A DNA stretch of 64,000 nucleotides, from contig NZ_FQWW01000002.1 of NCBI RefSeq assembly GCF_900129795.1, positions 310,001-374,000 on the forward strand, written 5' to 3'. This document shows, in pieces, positions 1-8,720 of the stretch; position 1 is the first letter of the stretch; each line of letters opens with the position of its first letter. Under the pieces are notes generated by a model, which did no database searches, had not been told where the DNA came from, and saw only the letters and a list, made by a program, of their open reading frames with translations. This DNA comes from Flavobacterium sp. CF108. Lineage in GTDB: Bacteria > Bacteroidota > Bacteroidia > Flavobacteriales > Flavobacteriaceae. The translations under genes and the position numbers were made by a program.

Positions 1-345
<345 letters not shown>

Positions 346-353
346 TTTTTTCA

Positions 354-394
354 AAGACAAGTGATTTTCCCCAAAATTACTTGTCTTTTTTTTT
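354..394 (+). terminator. Rho-independent terminator after the GH97 gene
   Basis: A 15-bp stem (354-368 with 373-387, one G-U pair) around a CCCC loop is followed by a T run at 388-394. It starts 9 bp after the GH97 stop codon. Confidence 0.85.
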
Positions 395-413
395 AAAATC
401 TGACGTAGAGATC

Positions 414-502
414 TCCTGCAAGGTTTTCAAAACCTTGTAGGTCTTCTACAACTTCCCTTTCTACTCAATTGACACCTACAAGGTTTTGAAAACCTTGCAG
501 GA
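414..502. repeat. Perfect 29-bp inverted repeat with internally palindromic arms
   Basis: Arms 414-442 and 474-502 are exact reverse complements. Each arm carries the self-complementary core AAGGTTTTGAAAACCTT or its complement, so it can fold as two small hairpins or one long one. It fills the gap between the GH97 terminator and the next gene. A related AGGTTTTAAAACCT palindrome occurs near 51.48 kb, so this looks like a dispersed repeat family. Confidence 0.85.
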
Positions 503-525
503 AATCGAAAATAAAAACAAAAACT

Positions 526-2388
526 ATGAACAACCTAAAAATAAACCATCATATCTTTAGATTAGTCCTAATGGTTTTGTTGTTTTCCGCTTCCGCGAAA
601 GCGCAAATCCAAAAAGTAGAACCGCCATTTTGGTATGCAGGAATGAAAAATCCAGAACTGCAGATTATGTTCTACGGAAAAAACATTGCACAATATGAAG
701 CTTCGGTTTCGAATAATGTGATGATTAAAAATGTAGAGAAAACCGAAAATCCAAACTATCTTTTCGTAACAATCGATACGCAAAACCTAAAAGCTTCTGA
801 GTTGGTTTTCTCATTCAAAAACAAAAATAAAGTTGCTTTTACGCAGAAATATTCACTTAAAGAAAGAAGAGCAAATTCGGCAGACAGAAAAAGTTACGAT
901 GCATCGGATATGATTTACTTAATCATGCCGGATCGTTTTGCTAACGGAAATCCTAAAAATGACAGCGATCCTGTTTTAACTGAAAAAGGAAACCGTCAGG
1001 ATCCAAGCGGACGTCATGGCGGCGATATCGAAGGAATCATCAAAAACTTAGATTATATTTCATCACTTGGCGCTACAACAATTTGGAGTACTCCTTTATG
1101 TGAAGACAACGACAAACAACATTCGTATCATACTTACGGACAATCTGATGTTTACAAAATCGATCCACGTTATGGAACTAATGATGATTACGCTCGTTTA
1201 TCGGCAGAAATGCACAAAAAAAACATGAAACTGGTTATGGATTATGTAACGAATCACTGGGGAATTACTCACTGGATGATGAAAGATATTCCGACCAAAA
1301 CATGGTTCAATCAGTTCGAAACTTTCACACAAACGCATCACCGTCGTGAAGTAATTACAGATATTCACGCTTCTAAAATAGATCAGGAAGTTTGTGTTGA
1401 CGGCTGGTTCGTGCCTTCAATGCCAGATTTGAATCTAAGAAATCCTCTAGTTTCAAAATATTTAACTCAAAATGCAATCTGGTGGATAGAATTTGCTAAT
1501 CTGGACGGTTTCAGAGTTGATACATATAATTATTCTGACCCGACTGCAATGTCAAATTGGGCAAAATCAATTACAAATGAATATCCAAACTTTAATATTG
1601 TGGGTGAAATCTGGATGCACAATCAGGCGAATTTAGCCTATTGGCAAAAAGACAGTAAAGTTGGTGCGATTGAAAACTACAATTCAAATTTACCAAGTGT
1701 AATGGATTTTACACTTCAAAGTCAGATTACTTCTGCTTTCAACGAAAATGACCCAAGCTGGGACAACGGGTTAATTAAATTCTACAATAATTTTGCAATG
1801 GATTTTTTATATCCAAACACCAATAACATTTTGGTCTTCGCCGAAAATCATGATACAGACCGTATGAACGATAAGTTCAAATATGATTTGCCAAAATACA
1901 AACTGGCGATGACTTTGTTGGCAACCGTTCGTGGAATTCCACAATTATATTATGGTTCAGAAATTGGAATGGGTGGCGATAAAGGCAAAGGCGATGCCGA
2001 TATTCGTCAGGACTTTCCTGGTGGATGGGCTGGCGACAAAAACAATGCTTTAACCGCAACAGGAAGAACAACTGAGCAGGCCAAATACTTTGATTTTACT
2101 TCAAAATTATTCAACTGGAGAAAATCAAACGAAGCGGTTCACTTCGGAAAAATGACACATTACATTCCAGAAAATAATACGTATGTATATTTCAGATATA
2201 CAGATTCAAAAACTGTAATGGTAGTTTTCAATAACAATGCAAAAGAGCAGGTTGTAAAAACAAATCGTTTTAAAGAAAATATCAAAAACTTTAAATCAGG
2301 AAAAGATGTTATCACAGGAAAAACATTTGATTTAGCTTCTGAAATCACTTTAGAACCAAAATCAGCTTTGGTTTTAGAATTGGAATAA
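526..2388 (+). CDS. GH13 family alpha-amylase / neopullulanase-like (SusA-type), periplasmic
   Basis: A 620-residue secreted glycosidase predicted to cut alpha-1,4 (possibly also alpha-1,6) bonds in maltodextrins or pullulan in the periplasm. Residues 1-26 form a signal peptide ending SAKAQ. Residues about 28-120 resemble the cyclomaltodextrinase-type N-terminal beta domain. The GH13 barrel follows with region I DYVTNH, region II DGFRVD (nucleophile D332), region III VGEIW (acid/base E361) and region IV AENHD (D443). A C-terminal beta domain ends the protein. All three catalytic acids are present. It lies between a GH97 end and a lipoprotein GH13, as in sus/mal loci. The start is an ATG just before a clear signal sequence. 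Exact substrate specificity cannot be read from the sequence. Confidence 0.88.
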   Translation: MNNLKINHHIFRLVLMVLLFSASAKAQIQKVEPPFWYAGMKNPELQIMFYGKNIAQYEASVSNNVMIKNVEKTENPNYLFVTIDTQNLKASELVFSFKNKNKVAFTQKYSLKERRANSADRKSYDASDMIYLIMPDRFANGNPKNDSDPVLTEKGNRQDPSGRHGGDIEGIIKNLDYISSLGATTIWSTPLCEDNDKQHSYHTYGQSDVYKIDPRYGTNDDYARLSAEMHKKNMKLVMDYVTNHWGITHWMMKDIPTKTWFNQFETFTQTHHRREVITDIHASKIDQEVCVDGWFVPSMPDLNLRNPLVSKYLTQNAIWWIEFANLDGFRVDTYNYSDPTAMSNWAKSITNEYPNFNIVGEIWMHNQANLAYWQKDSKVGAIENYNSNLPSVMDFTLQSQITSAFNENDPSWDNGLIKFYNNFAMDFLYPNTNNILVFAENHDTDRMNDKFKYDLPKYKLAMTLLATVRGIPQLYYGSEIGMGGDKGKGDADIRQDFPGGWAGDKNNALTATGRTTEQAKYFDFTSKLFNWRKSNEAVHFGKMTHYIPENNTYVYFRYTDSKTVMVVFNNNAKEQVVKTNRFKENIKNFKSGKDVITGKTFDLASEITLEPKSALVLELE

Positions 2389-2412
2389 TTTTTCAAACAC
2401 AAAGTATATCCA

Positions 2413-2524
2413 TGTAGAGGCGCACAGCAGTGCGTCTACGCAAAGTTTTTCTGCCACGAATTTCACAAATTTCCACGAATTAATAATCAGATTTAGATTT
2501 GTGAAAATTTGTGAAATTCGTGGC
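2413..2524. repeat. Intergenic palindromic repeats (GTAGAGGCGCAC hairpin and GCCACGAATT family)
   Basis: A short hairpin at about 2414-2439 (GTAGAGGCGCAC / GTGCGTCTAC) is followed by a long inverted repeat: arms 2453-2480 and 2497-2524 match at 26 of 28 positions and are bounded by GCCACGAA and TTCGTGGC. The same GCCACGAATT family recurs at about 4.28, 5.16, 22.11, 51.41, 62.38 and 62.65 kb. Confidence 0.85.
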
Positions 2525-2563
2525 GGAACCTTTTATTATAAATCTTAGTTAAATTTAGAATAA

Positions 2564-4231
2564 ATGAAAAAATACACTTTCCTTTTTTTATCTTTAGTAT
2601 ACTTAACATTGAGTTGTTCTGGCTCAAAATCAGTTACAATGAATAACGAAAATACTTCGAAAACACCTTTCGTTTGGGAAGGAGCAAATGTTTATTTTTT
2701 ACTTACAGATCGTTTTTACAACGGAAATCCTTCAAACGATATCAATTTCAATCGAACTAAAACTCCGGGAAAATTACGCGGATTTGAAGGCGGTGACATC
2801 ATCGGAATTACCAAAAAAATCGAATCCGGATATTTTGAAAAACTAGGAATAAATGCCATTTGGCTTACGCCGATTGTAGAACAAATTCATGATGGTGTTG
2901 ACGAAGGAACCGGATTAAGTTATGGCTTTCACGGTTATTGGGCAAAAGACTGGACGGCTCTCGATCCAAACTTCGGAACCAAAGAAGACTTAGCAAAACT
3001 GGTTAAAAAAGCACACGAAAAAGGCATCAGAATAATTCTTGATGGCGTAATTAATCATACCGGACCCGTAACTCCCGAAGATCCTGTTTGGCCTTCTGAC
3101 TGGGTAAGAACGGGTGTAGTCTGCGATTACAAATCTTTTGAAAATACAACGATGTGTACTTTGGTAGAAAATCTTCCAGACGTAAAAACCGAAAGTACTC
3201 AAAATGTAGAACTACCTCCTTTTTTAGTTGAAAAATGGAAAAAAGAAGGTCGTTATGAAAAAGAAATTGCTTCACTTGACGAATTCTTCAAAAGAACTGG
3301 ATATCCAAGGAGTCCGAAATATTACATCATAAAATGGCTTACTGATTATATCACAGAATTCGGAATTGACGGTTATCGCGCCGATACCGTAAAACATACC
3401 GAAGAAGGCGTTTGGGCCGATTTCAAAACACAATGTGATTACGCATTTGAAACCTGGAAAAAACATCATCCGCTTGAAGTTTTAGATCAAAATCCGTTTT
3501 ATACGATTGCCGAAGTTTACGGTTACGGAATCAGCGGCGGTCAGGATTATGATTTTGGAGATCGAAAAGTAAATTATTTCCAAAATGGCTTTAACAGCAT
3601 GATCAATTTTGAGTTTAAATGGAATGCTGCTCAAAACGATTATGAAGGTTTATTTTCTAAATATTCGAATGCTTTGAACAATGACTTAAAAGGATATTCA
3701 GTTTTAAATTATATGTCTTCACACGACGATGGACAGCCTTTTGATGCTAACCGAATAAAAGGTATTGAGACGGGAACTAAATTATTACTTTCTCCGGGAA
3801 TGTCTCAGGTTTATTATGGTGACGAATCTAATCGTTCTCTAGTAATTGAAGGTACAAATGGCGATGCAACTTTACGTTCAAATATGAATTGGGATGATAT
3901 TCAAAACAATCCTGAAACTCAAAAAACACTTTTGCATTGGCAGAAATTAGGGCAGTTTAGAAGAAACCATCCAGCTGTTGGAGCGGGCGTTCACCAATTA
4001 ATTAATGCCAATCCTTATACTTTTTCTAGAACCTTAATCAAAGGCTCTTTTACAGATAAAGTAATTATGGGAGTAGATTTACCAAAAGGCAGAAAAGAAC
4101 TTCCTGTTGGCGATATCTTCCCAAACGGAACTAAATTAAAAGACACTTATTCAGAACAAAATGTTGAAGTAATTGACGGTAAAGTAATTGTTGATAGTGA
4201 ATTTGATATTGTTTTACTGGAATTAATTTAA
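2564..4231 (+). CDS. GH13 family alpha-amylase, lipoprotein (SusG-like)
   Basis: A 555-residue alpha-amylase predicted to sit on the outer membrane or in the periplasm as a lipoprotein. The N-terminus has a signal with lipobox LTLSCSGS (Cys at about 18), and the Ser/Gly/Lys residues after the Cys fit lipoprotein export in this phylum. GH13 motifs are visible: region I ILDGVINHTG, region II GYRADT (nucleophile D274), region III IAEVYG (E317) and region IV SSHDDGQ (D388). The catalytic triad is complete. A long insertion (roughly residues 185-250) precedes region II. It likely cooperates with the preceding GH13 and GH97 enzymes to degrade starch. No susC/susD is inside the window, so the rest of the locus is presumably upstream. 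Confidence 0.87.
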   Translation: MKKYTFLFLSLVYLTLSCSGSKSVTMNNENTSKTPFVWEGANVYFLLTDRFYNGNPSNDINFNRTKTPGKLRGFEGGDIIGITKKIESGYFEKLGINAIWLTPIVEQIHDGVDEGTGLSYGFHGYWAKDWTALDPNFGTKEDLAKLVKKAHEKGIRIILDGVINHTGPVTPEDPVWPSDWVRTGVVCDYKSFENTTMCTLVENLPDVKTESTQNVELPPFLVEKWKKEGRYEKEIASLDEFFKRTGYPRSPKYYIIKWLTDYITEFGIDGYRADTVKHTEEGVWADFKTQCDYAFETWKKHHPLEVLDQNPFYTIAEVYGYGISGGQDYDFGDRKVNYFQNGFNSMINFEFKWNAAQNDYEGLFSKYSNALNNDLKGYSVLNYMSSHDDGQPFDANRIKGIETGTKLLLSPGMSQVYYGDESNRSLVIEGTNGDATLRSNMNWDDIQNNPETQKTLLHWQKLGQFRRNHPAVGAGVHQLINANPYTFSRTLIKGSFTDKVIMGVDLPKGRKELPVGDIFPNGTKLKDTYSEQNVEVIDGKVIVDSEFDIVLLELI

Positions 4232-4246
4232 TCGCAAAGTTTTTTT

Positions 4247-4446
4247 AGCCACAGATTATTAAGATTAACACAGATTGGTTTGCCACGAATTTCACGAATT
4301 TTCACGAATTAATTTATCATTTTAAATTTGTGCAAATTCGTGAAATTCGTGGCGAAAGAAAAAATCCTTTTTAATCCTCATAATCTGTGGCTAACTTTTT
4401 TTATAATCCTGCGGCCTTTGCGTAAAACTTTGCGACCTTTGCGGTT
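4247..4446. repeat. Nested palindromic repeats (AGCCACAGATT outer, GCCACGAATT inner)
   Basis: An outer inverted repeat beginning AGCCACAGATTAT (4247) and ending ATAATCTGTGGCT (4392) encloses a second one with arms starting GCCACGAATT (4282) and ending AATTCGTGGC (4353). It is followed by a CTTTGCG-rich element (about 4408-4446). This 230-bp gap holds no gene. Confidence 0.85.
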
Positions 4447-4464
4447 AGAAAAAAACACTGCAAA

Positions 4465-5142
4465 ATGCTAAAAATAGCTCACAGAGGTGCAAAAGCATAC
4501 GAACCTGAAAATACTTTACAAGCTTTTCAAAAAGCCTTAGCCCTAAATTCAGATGGAATTGAACTTGACGTTCATCTTAGCGCTGACGAACATATTATCG
4601 TAATTCACGACGAAACGATAGACAGAACCACTAACGGAAAAGGTTTTGTAAATGATTTTACTTTAGCAGAATTAAAATCGTTTCTGATTGACGGAAAATA
4701 TCAAATCTCAACTTTAAACGAGGTTTTTGATTTGATTGACAAAAAATGTCTCATCAATATCGAATTAAAAGGTTTAGGAACTCCCAGTAAAGTCGTACCT
4801 CTTATAGAAGAATATATTTCAGAGAAAAACTGGAATTACAATCATTTTATAATTTCAAGTTTTGATTGGAATATGCTGGAGGAAACATCAAACCTAAATC
4901 CAAATATCGCAATTGGTGTTTTAACAGAAGAAAATCTTGATACCGCTCTGGCTTTCGCCGAAAAAATAAAAGCAAAAGCCATTAATCCTGATTTTAATTT
5001 ATTGAATAAAGAAAATGTTCAACAAATTCAGAAAAAAGGATTCTTAGTTTTCCCTTGGACAGTAAATACTAAAGAAGATATTCAAAAAATAAAAAGTTAT
5101 AAAGTTGATGGAATTATCTCTGATAATCCAGACAAAATATAA
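4465..5142 (+). CDS. Glycerophosphodiester phosphodiesterase (GDPD family)
   Basis: A 225-residue GDPD barrel that hydrolyses glycerophosphodiesters such as glycerophosphoethanolamine to glycerol-3-phosphate and an alcohol. The family signature is intact: H6-R7-G8, E13-P-E-N-T, the metal ligands E33 and D35 in IELDVH, and H48-D49 in VIHDE, followed by DRTTNGKG. No signal peptide is visible, so it is probably cytoplasmic, like UgpQ. It is shorter than the secreted GlpQ type, which has about 330 residues. Repeat-filled gaps flank it on both sides, so it is probably transcribed alone. Confidence 0.9.
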   Translation: MLKIAHRGAKAYEPENTLQAFQKALALNSDGIELDVHLSADEHIIVIHDETIDRTTNGKGFVNDFTLAELKSFLIDGKYQISTLNEVFDLIDKKCLINIELKGLGTPSKVVPLIEEYISEKNWNYNHFIISSFDWNMLEETSNLNPNIAIGVLTEENLDTALAFAEKIKAKAINPDFNLLNKENVQQIQKKGFLVFPWTVNTKEDIQKIKSYKVDGIISDNPDKI

Positions 5143-5145
5143 ATA

Positions 5146-5340
5146 TAGCCACAAATTTGTTTGCCACGAATTACACGAATTGACACAAATTTTAGCATCA
5201 TAAAATAATTCGTGGAAATTAGTGAAATTCGTGACGAAAGAAAAAATCCTCTTAATCTGTTTAATCTGTGGCAAATAAAAAAATTAGTGCCAATTCGTGA
5301 ATTGCTTCGCCAGTTCGCTATCGCTCGGGTCGTGGCAAAA
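5146..5340. repeat. Nested palindromic repeats (GCCACAAATT/GCCACGAATT family)
   Basis: Arms GCCACGAATTACACGAATT (from 5163) and TTAGTGAAATTCGTGACG are nested in an AGCCACA...TCTGTGGC pair. A partial second copy (CAATTCGTGAATTG, GGTCGTGGC) runs to 5337. It fills the gap before the flavoprotein gene. Confidence 0.8.
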
Positions 5341-5351
5341 CAATAAAAAAT

Positions 5352-6560
5352 ATGATCAAAAATTTCGACATAATCATCGTTGGCGGAGGCGCTGCAGGTT
5401 TTTTTACTGCGATTAATATTGCAGAGAAAAATCCAAAATTAAAAATTGCCATTTTAGAAAGAGGAAAAGAAGTCCTTTCTAAAGTCCGCGTTTCTGGCGG
5501 CGGACGCTGCAACGTTACACACGCATGTTTTGAACCAAATGAGTTGGTAAAATTTTATCCTCGAGGCGAAAAAGAACTTCGTGGCCCGTTTCATCAATTT
5601 TGTTCTGGAGATACAATCGAATGGTTCGAAAAACATGGAGTAGAATTAAAAATTGAAGAAGACGGTAGAATATTTCCCGTTTCTAATTCCTCTCAAACTA
5701 TAATTGATTGTTTCCTAAAAGCAACCGAAAAATTAGGCATAAAAGTACTGACGGGACAAAGCGTTCAGTCGATTTTCAAAAAAGAAAATCACTGGAAAAT
5801 TGATACACAAAATGACAATTTCGCTACAGAAAAATTGGTAATGGCAACCGGAAGCAACCCAAAAATCTGGGAAATGCTTCAACAACACGGGCATGCAATT
5901 GTGAGCCCCGTTCCTTCCCTATTTACTTTCAACATTAAAGATTCCAGAATTAAAGAATTACCAGGTGTTGCGGCACAAGTTACCGTAAATGTAAAAGACA
6001 CCAAACTAGAATCGACAGGGCCTTTGTTAATCACACATTGGGGAATGAGCGGTCCGGCGATTTTAAAACTTTCGGCTTGGGGGGCGCGAACTTTATACGA
6101 TAAAAATTATCAGTTTACGATTTTCGTGAATTGGTTAAATGATGTTGATACCGAAGATGCCGAAAAAATCCTAAAAGACTTAAAACAAGAACATGCTAAA
6201 AAATCAGTTTCTAAGAAATCTCCTTTTGACTTTCCGAACCGTTTATGGGAAAGTTTGGTTTTGGCTTCGGGAATTGATGCAGAAACCAAATGGGCAGATT
6301 TGTCTAAAATTCAGCTACAGAATTTAACGCTGCAACTGACAAAAGCGGAATTTAAAGTCAACGGAAAAAGTACTTTTAAAGAAGAATTTGTTACCGCAGG
6401 AGGAATTGATTTAAAAGAAATCAACTTCAAAACCATGGAAAGTAAATTACACCAAAACCTTTATTTTGCTGGCGAAATTGTAAATGTCGACGCTATTACA
6501 GGAGGTTTTAATTTTCAAAATGCCTGGACAAGCGGGTTTATTTTAGCCAATAATATTTAA
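5352..6560 (+). CDS. FAD-dependent oxidoreductase, HI0933/BaiN family
   Basis: A 402-residue flavoprotein of the HI0933-like family (also called BaiN/RdsA or aminoacetone-oxidase family). The N-terminal FAD-binding Rossmann motif GGGAAG lies at about residues 11-16, followed by the family signature RVSGGGRCNVTH at about 48-59. A late FAD contact, FAGEIVNVDAITGGFNFQNAW, marks the C-terminus; this region is typically involved in closing the FAD site. The physiological substrate of most members is unknown; some reduce bile-acid intermediates. The length is normal for the family. The following HAD gene starts 4 bp after its stop, which suggests a two-gene operon. Confidence 0.85.
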   Translation: MIKNFDIIIVGGGAAGFFTAINIAEKNPKLKIAILERGKEVLSKVRVSGGGRCNVTHACFEPNELVKFYPRGEKELRGPFHQFCSGDTIEWFEKHGVELKIEEDGRIFPVSNSSQTIIDCFLKATEKLGIKVLTGQSVQSIFKKENHWKIDTQNDNFATEKLVMATGSNPKIWEMLQQHGHAIVSPVPSLFTFNIKDSRIKELPGVAAQVTVNVKDTKLESTGPLLITHWGMSGPAILKLSAWGARTLYDKNYQFTIFVNWLNDVDTEDAEKILKDLKQEHAKKSVSKKSPFDFPNRLWESLVLASGIDAETKWADLSKIQLQNLTLQLTKAEFKVNGKSTFKEEFVTAGGIDLKEINFKTMESKLHQNLYFAGEIVNVDAITGGFNFQNAWTSGFILANNI

Positions 6561-6564
6561 TAGA

Positions 6565-7212
6565 ATGAAATTTAAAGGAATTATTTTTGATTTAGACGGA
6601 ACGTTAGTAGATTCATTGCACGATATTTCAGATGCGATGAACATCGTTCTTAAAGGTCTAAATTACCCAACTCATACATACGATACCTATCAATATTTTA
6701 TTGGGAGCGGTTTACGAAATTTGGTTAGTAAAGCACTTCCTGCAACAAATAATTCAGACGATCAAATTGAAATTTGTTTTGAATGTATGATTAACGAATA
6801 TCGAAAAATCTGCACGCTAAAAACAAAACCGTACGAAGGAATTCTAGAATTATTAGATAATTTGACTTCACAGAATATCAAATTAGCAGTTTTCTCCAAT
6901 AAAGCCGATGAGCTGACTAAAAAAATAGCATCAGAAATATTTCCTGATTATTTTGATACTGCCATTGGTTTAAGTACCGAAGCGCTCAAAAAACCAAATC
7001 CGTTTGAAGCTGTTGAAATAAGCAAAAGCTGGAATTTAAAACCAGAAGAAATTCTTTTTGTAGGCGATTCAGATATTGATATGAAAACCGCAGTAAATGC
7101 CAATATGTTTCCTGTTGGGGTTACTTGGGGTTACAGAACCGAAGATGAATTGAAATCTAGTGGCGCAAAAGTGGTTATTAATAATGCTTCGGAATTAATC
7201 GAGATATTATAA
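6565..7212 (+). CDS. HAD family phosphatase, phosphoglycolate phosphatase-like
   Basis: A 215-residue HAD-superfamily hydrolase. Motif I is FDLDGTLVDS with nucleophile D9 and acid D11; motif II is the Ser of VFSNK; motif III is the Lys of KKPNP; motif IV is VGDSDIDMKTA. A helical cap of about 70 residues after motif I makes it a C1-cap enzyme like Gph, which dephosphorylates 2-phosphoglycolate. The exact substrate is inferred from family resemblance only. It starts 4 bp after the flavoprotein stop and is probably co-transcribed with it. Confidence 0.85.
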   Translation: MKFKGIIFDLDGTLVDSLHDISDAMNIVLKGLNYPTHTYDTYQYFIGSGLRNLVSKALPATNNSDDQIEICFECMINEYRKICTLKTKPYEGILELLDNLTSQNIKLAVFSNKADELTKKIASEIFPDYFDTAIGLSTEALKKPNPFEAVEISKSWNLKPEEILFVGDSDIDMKTAVNANMFPVGVTWGYRTEDELKSSGAKVVINNASELIEIL

Positions 7213-7352
7213 AAGTTTTCAGTCACAATCTTCTACTGAAAACTGTGACCGAGACTGAAAACTACGCAAAACAAATTAACAAGAATTTACAGATTTGACA
7301 AGTTTTCATTAAGACAATTCTAATAATTTTACTTTCAACTAAATACCACTAG

Positions 7353-8063
7353 ATGAAAGTAAAATTACTTACCACGATTTCTTTTTTCACATACCAGCTC
7401 TCTATTTCTCAAACAGAAAAATTACTTCACGGAAAAGTTCTCTCCAACAAAGCTCCTCTTAATAAAGTTGAAGTTATAAATAAAACATCTAAAACTAGTA
7501 CAAGAACAAATGAGCTGGGAGAATTCTCTATACTGGCAAAAGAACAAGACAGTTTACTTTTCTTTTCTAAAGATTATTTCTTTACACGGTTGAAACTTAC
7601 ATCCGAAAATTTAAAGAATAATAATCTCGTGGTTAATATGATTATTAAAGCCGAAGAGCTTAATGAAGTTGTAATTACAGCAATAAAATTTCAAAAAGTA
7701 GAGTTTGATGCCGAAAAAGTAAATGATATAAACAATCGCAAAACTGCAAACGATCTTTCTCGTTACACTGGCGTAAATGATGGCAGAATAAGATATGCTG
7801 CAAAAATGAATATTCCTTTAAAAGGCTCACATCCAAAAGAAAAATTTGAAGTAGACGATCGTTTTAAAAAACATGCCACGGCATATTGTCCTCCGGACTT
7901 TTTTACTAAAAATTTAAAACTTAATCCTGATCAAAAAGAACTTTTCCTTGAATTTTGTGATGCCGATCCAAAGTCTAAAACCCTTTTAGAGCATCCGAAT
8001 GTTTTGGCTACAATGGATTTTTTGTATGCCAAAAATGATGAATTTAAGAAATTGAAACCTTGA
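7353..8063 (+). CDS. Secreted protein with carboxypeptidase-like (SusC N-terminal-like) domain
   Basis: A 236-residue protein of unknown function. It has a signal peptide (residues 1-20, cleavage near SIS-Q), then a CarboxypepD_reg-like beta domain (LHGKVLSNKAPLNKVEVINK..TRTNELGEFSI, about 25-105) ending in the phrase EELNEVVIT that is typical before the plug of SusC-type receptors. There is no beta-barrel, and the C-terminal half (about 110-236) is charged and shows no domain I recognise. It may be an envelope protein or a remnant of a receptor family, but the reading frame is intact. It stands alone between repeats and the convergent tspO gene. Confidence 0.6.
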   Translation: MKVKLLTTISFFTYQLSISQTEKLLHGKVLSNKAPLNKVEVINKTSKTSTRTNELGEFSILAKEQDSLLFFSKDYFFTRLKLTSENLKNNNLVVNMIIKAEELNEVVITAIKFQKVEFDAEKVNDINNRKTANDLSRYTGVNDGRIRYAAKMNIPLKGSHPKEKFEVDDRFKKHATAYCPPDFFTKNLKLNPDQKELFLEFCDADPKSKTLLEHPNVLATMDFLYAKNDEFKKLKP

Positions 8064-8080
8064 ACCCCTGAAACAAAACT

Positions 8081-8557
8081 CTATTTATTCAACCACCAAA
8101 TACTAGCATTTAAAACCGTCGCAAATGCAACCCACGCTAAATACGGAATCAATAAATAACCTGAGATTTTATTGATTTTGGTGAATTTTAAATAGGTTTC
8201 GTAAATCATCAGCCATAAAAGAATTATTTCAATTAATGCCAAAAGCGGATTTTTTAATCCGAAGAATAAATAAGACCAAATCGCATTGAGCGTTAATTGA
8301 ATCAAAAAGAAAAGAAGTGCCGTTTTTACCTTTTCGGTTTGTTCTTTTATTTTATCCCAAACAAGTGCAGCTGCAATTGCCATAAAAATATAAAGCGTAG
8401 TCCAAACCGGCATAAAAATCCAATTCGGCGGATTAAAAATGGGCTTCGCAATTGTTGGATACCAGCTTTCTACACTCGGTCTTGTTACCACACTTGCAGA
8501 ATATCCTACTGCTAAACAAATAATTAAAGCTATTATGATCTTGACTGTCTTGTTCAT
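8081..8557 (-). CDS. tspO: TspO/MBR family tryptophan-rich sensory protein
   Basis: A 158-residue five-helix membrane protein of the TspO/peripheral benzodiazepine receptor family, which binds porphyrins and is linked to stress signalling. Signatures are the PxFxPPNWIFMPVWTTLY segment in TM1-TM2 and the Trp/Asn-rich loop LNAIWSYLFFGLKNP. I start at the ATG at 8555-8557; an upstream in-frame TTG (8576-8578) overlaps a -7 promoter box and is unlikely. It converges with the preceding gene, 18 bp apart. Confidence 0.9.
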   Translation of the reverse strand: MNKTVKIIIALIICLAVGYSASVVTRPSVESWYPTIAKPIFNPPNWIFMPVWTTLYIFMAIAAALVWDKIKEQTEKVKTALLFFLIQLTLNAIWSYLFFGLKNPLLALIEIILLWLMIYETYLKFTKINKISGYLLIPYLAWVAFATVLNASIWWLNK

Positions 8558-8575
8558 TTTATCAAATTTTGTATT

Positions 8576-8583
8576 CAAAAATA
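8576..8583 (-). promoter_or_regulatory. -7 box (TATTTTTG) of tspO
   Basis: An exact match to the Bacteroidota TAnnTTTG box on the minus strand, 19 bp upstream of the tspO ATG. No clear -33 TTTG is seen. Confidence 0.5.
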
Positions 8584-8599
8584 GTCAAAAGAAAATTTA

Positions 8600-8667
8600 A
8601 ACCATATAAGTTATATGAGTTCATTTTAGTAAAGCCCGCTTATAATATCTTACATAACTTATATGGT
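8600..8667. repeat. ACCATATAAGTTAT-family inverted repeat
   Basis: The left arm starts ACCATATAAGTTATATGAG (8600) and the right arm ends CATAACTTATATGGT (8667). Related copies occur at about 16.67-16.79, 40.37-40.40 and 60.03 kb. Confidence 0.8.
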
Positions 8668-8696
8668 GAAAAAATTATCTATTATGGTGAAAAAAC

Positions 8697-8704
8697 TATC
8701 TTTG
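8697..8704 (+). promoter_or_regulatory. -7 box (TATCTTTG) of mvaD
   Basis: An exact TAnnTTTG match 16 bp before the mvaD ATG. The segment GGTGAAAAAAYTATCT occurs twice here (from about 8665 and 8686); only the second copy has the full box. Confidence 0.6.
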
Positions 8705-8720
8705 CCAAAATTTATATTTC

